From assembly GCF_003987255.1 (NCBI RefSeq), contig NZ_PIQC01000001.1, positions 496,001 through 560,000 of the forward strand: DNA of 64,000 nucleotides. The letters run 5' to 3'. Positions 58,705-64,000 of this stretch are shown here, one piece after another. Position numbers and translations under genes: made by a program. This DNA comes from Idiomarina ramblicola (GTDB lineage Bacteria > Pseudomonadota > Gammaproteobacteria > Enterobacterales > Alteromonadaceae). Under the pieces are notes generated by a model. It was not told where the DNA came from and searched no databases. It was given only the letters and a program-made list of their open reading frames with translations. How positions within the stretch are numbered: the first letter of the stretch is position 1; every line of letters starts with the position of its first letter.

Positions 58705-60069
58705 CTAACGTCCGGGGAACATTCCAGGTGGCATCTTTCCGCCCATGCCGCGCATCATTTTTTGCATGCCGCCACCTTTCATTTTTTTCATCATTTTTTG
58801 CATTTGAGTAAACTGTTTAAGCAACTTGTTCACGTCCTGCACCTGAGTACCAGAACCAGTCGCTATACGGCGCTTACGCGAGCCCTTTATTACGTCGGGA
58901 CGTAGCCGTTCTTTAGGGGTCATGGAGTTGATAATGGCTTCCATACGTAAAGTCATTTTATCGTCCATTTGACCTTTCATCTGTTCAGTCATTTTACCCA
59001 TGCCCGGCATTTTGGTCATTAATCCCATCATGCCGCCCATTTCCCGCATCTGAACTAATTGGTCACGAAAATCTTCCAGTGAAAACTGGCCTTTTTTCAT
59101 GACTTTTTTAGCCACTTTCTCAGCTTTTTCTTTATCGACTTTTTGTTCAACTTCCTCAATCAGAGAAAGCATGTCACCCATGCCGAGAATTCGGGATGCT
59201 ACACGGTCAGGGTGAAAAGGTTCCAGCGCATCGTTTTTCTCGCCAACACCAAGGAATTTAATGGGTTTACCGGTAATATGACGAATAGACAGAGCCGCAC
59301 CACCGCGCGCATCACCGTCTGTTTTTGTCAGAATAACACCGGTTAGAGGCAGAGCTTCGCTGAATGCTTTAGCCGTATTCGCCGCATCCTGACCGGTCAT
59401 AGCATCAACAACAAACAGGGTTTCAATCGGATTGATTGCCGAGTGCAGTTGCTGAATTTCCTGCATCATATCGTCGTCAATAGCCAGACGGCCCGCAGTA
59501 TCCACCAACACGACGTCTACAAATTGCTTACGTGCCTGGGCAATGGCGGCATTAGCAATATCAACCGGCTTCTGCTCAGTGGTAGAAGGGAAGAACTCTA
59601 CGCCGACCTGCTCAGCAAGGGTTTCCAACTGTTTAATTGCGGCCGGACGATACACATCGGCACTGACTACCATGACTTTTTTCTTCTGGCGTTCAGTTAA
59701 ATATTTGGCCAGTTTACCCACACTGGTGGTTTTACCCGCACCTTGCAGGCCCGCCATGAGAATTACGGCCGGTGGCTGAGTATTTAGCTGCAACGGTGCA
59801 TTGGCTTCACCCATTGCCGCTTCCAGCTCAGACTGAACAATTTTTACAAACACCTGACCCGGCGTAAGGCTTTTGTTCACTTCTGTACCAACAGCGCGCT
59901 CTTTCACTTTGCCGATAAAGTCTTTGACCACAGGCAAAGCAACATCAGCTTCGAGTAAAGCCATGCGAACTTCGCGTAATGTTTCTTTAATATTGTCTTC
60001 GGTCAGTCGGCCTCGGCCGCCAATAGAATGCAGCGTTTGCGACAAACGTTCCGATAAATTCTCAAACAT
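58705..60069 (-). CDS. ffh: Signal recognition particle protein Ffh
   Basis: A 454-residue GTPase that binds 4.5S RNA and signal sequences and delivers ribosomes to FtsY. N domain FENLSERLSQTLHSIGGRGRLTE, G domain with P-loop GLQGAGKTTS, DTAGR, TKTDGDARGG, and a C-terminal Met-rich M domain (FSLEDFRDQLVQMREMGG, GSRKRRIATGSGTQVQDVNKLLKQF). Normal length. Its order with rpsP on one side and ypjD-corB on the other is conserved in gammaproteobacteria. Confidence 0.98.
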   Translation of the reverse strand: MFENLSERLSQTLHSIGGRGRLTEDNIKETLREVRMALLEADVALPVVKDFIGKVKERAVGTEVNKSLTPGQVFVKIVQSELEAAMGEANAPLQLNTQPPAVILMAGLQGAGKTTSVGKLAKYLTERQKKKVMVVSADVYRPAAIKQLETLAEQVGVEFFPSTTEQKPVDIANAAIAQARKQFVDVVLVDTAGRLAIDDDMMQEIQQLHSAINPIETLFVVDAMTGQDAANTAKAFSEALPLTGVILTKTDGDARGGAALSIRHITGKPIKFLGVGEKNDALEPFHPDRVASRILGMGDMLSLIEEVEQKVDKEKAEKVAKKVMKKGQFSLEDFRDQLVQMREMGGMMGLMTKMPGMGKMTEQMKGQMDDKMTLRMEAIINSMTPKERLRPDVIKGSRKRRIATGSGTQVQDVNKLLKQFTQMQKMMKKMKGGGMQKMMRGMGGKMPPGMFPGR

Positions 60070-60157
60070 GTCGATCGTCTCTTATATTGCGATTTCTGAC
60101 GGAAATAGTAATGGGGGCAGTATATCTGATTTGCAAGAAAGTTTCGCCCCGTAAGTA

Positions 60158-60186
60158 TTGGGTTTAACTGACTGACATCGTATACT
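60158..60186 (+). promoter_or_regulatory. Candidate ypjD promoter
   Basis: TTGGGT, 17-base spacer, TATACT; the -10 ends about 42 bases before the ypjD start. Confidence 0.42.
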
Positions 60187-60227
60187 CATGACTACGAACA
60201 ACAGGAACCAGGGAATTCGAGCGCGTG

Positions 60228-61022
60228 ATGCTCTCTTTATTGTTGCTAATCAGCTTATTGGGTTATAGCGCCAGCGCTTTTGTTATTCTGCAAAATATAC
60301 TCAAAAACAAAGCGCTTCACCCGGCTTATCAAATTGTACCTGCCGCCTTGGCGGTCATCGCCCATGGTTGGCTTATCCTGCTACAACTTTCTTACGACGA
60401 TTTCGATCACATTAATATCTCGTCAAGTTTGGCTATTGTCGCCTTTTTAATCGCTACTTTAACCTTACTAAAAAACAATCAGGCGAGTAATTTATTTCTG
60501 AAACCGGTTATTTATCTGTTTTCAGCCCTTACGACTGTGTTACTCGTTTTCACTCCGGTTGACTGGGGTGCCGACATCAGCACCGGTCACGGATTAGTCT
60601 TTCATATCACTTTGTCTTTGGTTGCCTACGGTATTTTGGCCTTAGCGACTCTCTATGCATTGCAAACCAGTTATTTAAATCGTGTCCTTAAGAATCGAAA
60701 AGGTCATATTCTGTTAAGCAAACTGCCGCCGTTAATGACCGTCGAAAAATATTTTTTTAATCTGCTCGCGCTTGGCACTGTTGTTCTGTTTCTCGCTCTT
60801 GGTACGGGGTTCATTTTTCTAGAGAACATGTTCGCTCAACAGCAGGCACACAAAACCATTCTAACCAGCATAGCGGCACTTCTTTATTTATTAGCGGTTG
60901 TTCTGCACCGAACATCTGGGTTGCGCGGACGTATTATTGTTGTACTTACCGTGTTAGCCAGCACCCTACTGACATTAGGTTATTTTGGCAGTCGGTTCGT
61001 GAAAGATTTTCTCTTATCTTGA
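60228..61022 (+). CDS. ypjD: CcsA/CcmC-like membrane protein YpjD
   Basis: A 264-residue integral membrane protein with eight hydrophobic segments and the cytochrome-c-assembly family core (HGLVFHITLSLVAYGILALATLYALQTS, PPLMTVEKYFFNLLALGTVVLFLALGTG). The tryptophan-rich motif of true haem handlers is not obvious. The ATG at 60228 is taken as start; a GTG just before it (60225) is in frame. In E. coli the homologue (ypjD, renamed corE) sits next to corB and affects cobalt and magnesium tolerance, by memory. Divergent from ffh and 68 bases before corB. Confidence 0.9.
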   Translation: MLSLLLLISLLGYSASAFVILQNILKNKALHPAYQIVPAALAVIAHGWLILLQLSYDDFDHINISSSLAIVAFLIATLTLLKNNQASNLFLKPVIYLFSALTTVLLVFTPVDWGADISTGHGLVFHITLSLVAYGILALATLYALQTSYLNRVLKNRKGHILLSKLPPLMTVEKYFFNLLALGTVVLFLALGTGFIFLENMFAQQQAHKTILTSIAALLYLLAVVLHRTSGLRGRIIVVLTVLASTLLTLGYFGSRFVKDFLLS

Positions 61023-61090
61023 ATGAAACTTGACTTCATAGCTGAGAACTCTACATTGTCACACTCACAGTTTAATTAAGGAACAAAGCG

Positions 61091-62389
61091 TTGGACGAGA
61101 TATCAACGAGCCTATTGCTCGTGATTTTAGCCGTACTGTTATTTTTATCCGCATACTTCTCTGGCTCCGAAACTGGCATGATGTCAATCAACCGGTATCG
61201 GCTACGCCATCTAGTACAAAATAATCACCCCGGAGCCAAACGAGTCCAGTACCTGCTTGATCGTCCTGACCGGTTGATAGGCCTTATTCTAATTGGCAAT
61301 AACCTGGTCAACATTGGTGCATCTGCTATCGCCACCATTCTTTGTCTGCGCTGGTTTGGCGATGCCGGGATCGTTATCGCCACTTTCGGTTTAACCTTAA
61401 TTATTCTGATTTTTTCTGAAGTCACCCCCAAAACCATTGCGGCACTGCATCCTGAGCGTATTTCTTTCCCCAGCTCTTTGATTTTGCTGCCTCTGCTGAA
61501 AGTCATGTATCCCATTGTTATTGGCATGAACTTTATTACCAATTCCTTTATGCGGATGTTGGGCGTGAATCCAAAGCAATCACAAATGGCAGATGCCCTG
61601 AGCTCAGATGAATTACGCACAGTGGTTAACGAAGCCGGAAACCTGATTCCTACCTCGCACCAGGAAATGTTGGTCAGCATTCTCGACCTTGAAAAAGTCA
61701 CGGTCGAGGACGTTATGATCCCCCGTAATGAAATTGTCGGCATTGATATTAGTGACGACTGGAAGTCTATTGTTAAGCAACTATCAAACGGGCAACACAC
61801 CCGCGTTTTGCTTTATCGCAACGAAATAGATGACGCTATCGGCTTTTTGCATGCGCGAGATGTGATGCGGCTAATGAGTAAAAATCAGTTTACCGCTGAC
61901 AAATCCATTTTAGTCCGAGCAGCTCGCGACAGTTACTTTATTCCAGAAGGAACGCCACTCAACGTACAGCTACTTAAGTTTCAGCGCCGTAAAGAAAGGA
62001 TTGGCCTGGTAGTCGACGAATATGGAGATATTCAGGGCTTAGTGACTCTGGAAGATATTTTAGAAGAGATTGTCGGCGACTTTACGACCTCTATGGCCCC
62101 TGCTCCAAGTGACGCAGTTACTCTGGATAATGACGGCAGCTTTTTAGTTGATGGCTCAGCTAACTTGCGTGAACTCAATAAAGAAATGGACTGGGAATTT
62201 CCAATTGACGGACCCAAAACACTGAGTGGCCTTATTATTGAACAGTTTGGTGATATCCCGGATGCCCGCTTATCACTTCGTTTAGGCGGATACCCGGTGG
62301 AACTTGTCGAAATTGGCGACACCATGATCAAACAAGTCCGAGTACTACCTAACCTATACCAGCGGCCAACCAGTCAATCCAATGACTAA
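61091..62389 (+). CDS. corB: CorB/HlyC family membrane protein (DUF21-CBS-CorC_HlyC)
   Basis: A 432-residue CNNM/CorB-type protein of magnesium/cobalt efflux. The DUF21 domain with its transmembrane segments covers about 1-190 (FSGSETGMMSINRYRLRHL, LIGNNLVNIGASAIAT), a CBS pair about 205-330 (VEDVMIPRNEIVGID, VDEYGDIQGLVTLEDILEEIVGDF) and CorC_HlyC about 345-425. Start TTG at 61091 has AAGGAA seven bases upstream and keeps the first transmembrane segment; no suitable ATG precedes the DUF21 core. Confidence 0.93.
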   Translation: MDEISTSLLLVILAVLLFLSAYFSGSETGMMSINRYRLRHLVQNNHPGAKRVQYLLDRPDRLIGLILIGNNLVNIGASAIATILCLRWFGDAGIVIATFGLTLIILIFSEVTPKTIAALHPERISFPSSLILLPLLKVMYPIVIGMNFITNSFMRMLGVNPKQSQMADALSSDELRTVVNEAGNLIPTSHQEMLVSILDLEKVTVEDVMIPRNEIVGIDISDDWKSIVKQLSNGQHTRVLLYRNEIDDAIGFLHARDVMRLMSKNQFTADKSILVRAARDSYFIPEGTPLNVQLLKFQRRKERIGLVVDEYGDIQGLVTLEDILEEIVGDFTTSMAPAPSDAVTLDNDGSFLVDGSANLRELNKEMDWEFPIDGPKTLSGLIIEQFGDIPDARLSLRLGGYPVELVEIGDTMIKQVRVLPNLYQRPTSQSND

Positions 62390-63024
62390 CCAAAAAATAA
62401 ACGCCACAGCCAACCGTGTTTTAAATCTTCTTCGCACTTATTAAGCTGTGCGGCATAAGTCATCGAGCGACTTTTAACAACTCGGGATACTTTTACCAGC
62501 CAAGGCTTCTTTAAATAAGACTTGCGCTGGTAGCCTCCCCAGCCCTCATGATAATTAAGGTATTGTCCGTAGGCATCCCACTTCGATACCCCATTAATTT
62601 TATAAGTTTTTGAAATAAACCAACCCATAAAGTCTATCGCGTCTTCAAAGTCATCACGGCTGGCCCAGCCATTACCGGTTTCGCGTTGATAGTCTTCCCA
62701 GGTCATTGTCTTGGCTTGCGAATAACCGTAGGCAGAGCTCACTCTTCCCCACGGAATAAAACCTAATAAATAGTCTCTAGGTGGTAAGGCATTATGCTTA
62801 AATGAGCTTTCCTGGTACATCATAGCCATGGGTACGTGAATAGGAACTCCCCAGCGATCCCGAGCATCGGCTGCAGCATGATACCAATCTCGATGTTCCT
62901 CAAAAATATGACAGACATTTTCAGGGTTGGCTGGCGGCGGCGTCGCACAGCCTGTTAACGTCGCTAACACGAAGGCGCTGACCAATACTTTAGGCTGGGT
63001 AAGGAGAAAAAGTTTTATTGCCAT
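62386..63024 (-). CDS. SLT-like lipoprotein (putative lytic transglycosylase)
   Basis: A 212-residue lipoprotein: signal peptide with lipobox LTGC (Cys26). The mature part resembles a minimal SLT domain, with E72 in MYQESSFKH as the probable catalytic Glu, then SSAYGYSQA and YGQYLNYHEGWGGY in the places of the usual GxMQ and AYN motifs. Orthologues in marine gammaproteobacteria are mostly uncharacterised, so activity on peptidoglycan is inferred. Its end overlaps convergent corB by four bases; gshA lies upstream. Confidence 0.82.
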   Translation of the reverse strand: MAIKLFLLTQPKVLVSAFVLATLTGCATPPPANPENVCHIFEEHRDWYHAAADARDRWGVPIHVPMAMMYQESSFKHNALPPRDYLLGFIPWGRVSSAYGYSQAKTMTWEDYQRETGNGWASRDDFEDAIDFMGWFISKTYKINGVSKWDAYGQYLNYHEGWGGYQRKSYLKKPWLVKVSRVVKSRSMTYAAQLNKCEEDLKHGWLWRLFFG

Positions 63025-63042
63025 TGAACTTTATTCACTCAG

Positions 63043-63090
63043 TTAACTCTCAGTAATTGAACACAAGCTGTTGCTGAGAAATGCATTCAT
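63043..63090 (-). CDS. Possible 15-codon small ORF before the lipoprotein gene
   Basis: ATG at 63090 preceded by AGGGGA with five bases spacing, a strong ribosome site; it encodes 15 residues (MNAFLSNSLCSITES) and ends 18 bases before the lipoprotein ATG, which itself has no good ribosome site. Another in-frame ATG lies six bases upstream. No family is recognisable; it could be a leader peptide or chance. Confidence 0.3.
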   Translation of the reverse strand: MNAFLSNSLCSITES

Positions 63091-63114
63091 GTTCATCCCC
63101 TGAACGTTTTATTT

Positions 63115-63141
63115 AACGCAGTCCTAATGGGCTGCGTTTTT
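63115..63141 (+). terminator. Strong plus-strand terminator without an obvious gene
   Basis: Stem AACGCAG / CTGCGTT with a 10-base loop followed on the plus strand by an unbroken run of seven T. No plus-strand gene ends here: corB ends at 62389 and both neighbours (gshA and the lipoprotein) are on the minus strand. In the minus direction the stem is followed by AAATAAAA, not T. Confidence 0.65.
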
Positions 63142-63146
63142 TTATG

Positions 63147-64000
63147 TCAGTCAGATGCCTGACCCGTTCTCGCCGCTTGTTTGAAATAATTTGCCAGGAA
63201 AGTGTCGAAATCAACGTTGTTATCCTGTAAATAACGATCGTCAAAAGCCCGCTCTGATTGCAGAGCCCATTTGGCAAAGTCTTGCGGCTCATAGTAGCTG
63301 AGCTGCTGATTATTTAATTGGTCACGGTATTGTTTAGCTAGCTGCATACCTAAACTACTATTATCCCGATTTTCTTCTTTGAGCAAGCCTAAAATTTGAC
63401 CCGACAAAGTTCTTTCAGGATTCAGTACCCACTCATATAAATCAGCTAAGTGATTTTGGTAACTTTTATCACCCGAGCTCTCATCTAAAACTTTCGCAAG
63501 CGGTGTGAAGTCTGCAAATAACTCCTCCAGCCAGTCTGCCATTAACCGTTCATTGCCATTTTGCTGCAAGCTTAAACGGGGATCACGTCCTTGCATAACC
63601 ACTTTAGTAAAGTTTTTATCTGCCTGTTGCTGCTGCTCCCAGCTCATCTTGTCGCTTGGTTGCAGCAAACAATACAACAACATGAGGTCAAGGAAATGCA
63701 TCTGCTGCGCAGTAATGCCAACATCGCTAAAGGGATTCACATCCAGCGCTCGAATTTCAACATACTCTACCCCGCCCCGCTCTAGTGCCTGGCTTGGTGT
63801 TTCCCCATCACGTGCGGTTTGTTTTGGCCGAATGGGTGAATAAAATTCATTTTCTATCTGGAGGATATTATCGTTAAGCTGACGATAATCGTCGCCTATT
63901 TTTACACCAATTTTCGAAAACTGCTGAGACGGTGTGGTAATCGCCCGGCGCAATCCTGAAACATATTCCTGCAATGAATTGTAAGTTATCTTAAGTGTTG
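63147..64000 (-). CDS. gshA: Glutamate-cysteine ligase, 3' part
   Basis: The C-terminal 283 residues of the proteobacterial-type glutamate-cysteine ligase, first enzyme of glutathione synthesis; the 5' part lies beyond the right edge. Reading frame stays open to the edge (ITYNSLQEYVSGLRRAI), aligned by eye with the middle of E. coli GshA. NILQIENEFYSPIRPK and GGVEYVEIRALDVNPFS contain the substrate-binding Glu and Arg. The glutathione made would also serve glyoxalase II (gloB) in this window. Confidence 0.95.
   Translation of the reverse strand, partial: TLKITYNSLQEYVSGLRRAITTPSQQFSKIGVKIGDDYRQLNDNILQIENEFYSPIRPKQTARDGETPSQALERGGVEYVEIRALDVNPFSDVGITAQQMHFLDLMLLYCLLQPSDKMSWEQQQQADKNFTKVVMQGRDPRLSLQQNGNERLMADWLEELFADFTPLAKVLDESSGDKSYQNHLADLYEWVLNPERTLSGQILGLLKEENRDNSSLGMQLAKQYRDQLNNQQLSYYEPQDFAKWALQSERAFDDRYLQDNNVDFDTFLANYFKQAARTGQASD

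Overview
The window looks like core chromosome of a marine gammaproteobacterium of the Alteromonadales, most likely Idiomarina or a close relative. This is inferred from protein character and gene order; no search was run. Coding density is very high and moderate in GC. I see no phage, insertion sequence, integron or CRISPR array. Many neighbourhoods match known gammaproteobacterial order: gloB/methyltransferase/rnhA/dnaQ with mltD, cysZ/zipA/ligA, pabB/nudL/sdaA, and rpsP-rimM-trmD-rplS beside ffh, ypjD and corB. The only gene-poor stretch above 300 bases (21769-22277) holds two tRNA-Asp genes and their promoter.

Layout. 1-2745: branched-chain 2-oxoacid dehydrogenase operon (E1 alpha, E1 beta, E2; E2 runs off the left edge) behind a MerR-type promoter. 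2906-4660: AstE-like deacylase with a DUF599 membrane protein. 4792-11292: RND efflux pump (adaptor and permease) downstream of a CPA2 K+/H+ antiporter. 11459-12364: diguanylate cyclase. 12330-18116: dnaE-accA-tilS. 18195-19490: NDH-2. 19591-21768: M3 peptidase predicted to be a lipoprotein. Then come the tRNA-Asp pair, a TIGR03503-type membrane protein, dnaQ/rnhA, rhodanese, methyltransferase, gloB, mltD and a small exported protein. 29008-36319: ligA, zipA, smc and divergent cysZ. 36345-42824: rmuC, class I fumarase, pabB, nudL, sdaA. 42848-43822: cysB.

43959-48632 is a signalling block. It holds a sensorless histidine kinase, a membrane-anchored coiled-coil protein, a bacterial SUI1/eIF1 protein, an RsbU/RsbW-type partner-switch pair (receiver-PP2C-HATPase plus STAS, resembling CrsR/CrsA of Shewanella and HsbR/HsbA of Pseudomonas) and a divergent double-receiver protein. 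48715-53096 encodes two exported, paralogous amidohydrolase-fold proteins. Only one of their three amidohydrolase modules keeps a recognisable metal site. 53240-54784: a c-type cytochrome, a cytochrome b561 and a lone receiver. 54804-62389: tyrA, a C-terminal J-domain protein, the rpsP-rplS operon, ffh, ypjD and corB. The right end carries an SLT-type lipoprotein and the 3' part of gshA.

The most interesting places are the amidohydrolase pair, the signalling block with its altered receiver domains, and the gshA/lipoprotein gap, which contains a strong terminator facing the 'wrong' way. I do not see a clearly undescribed defence or mobile system.
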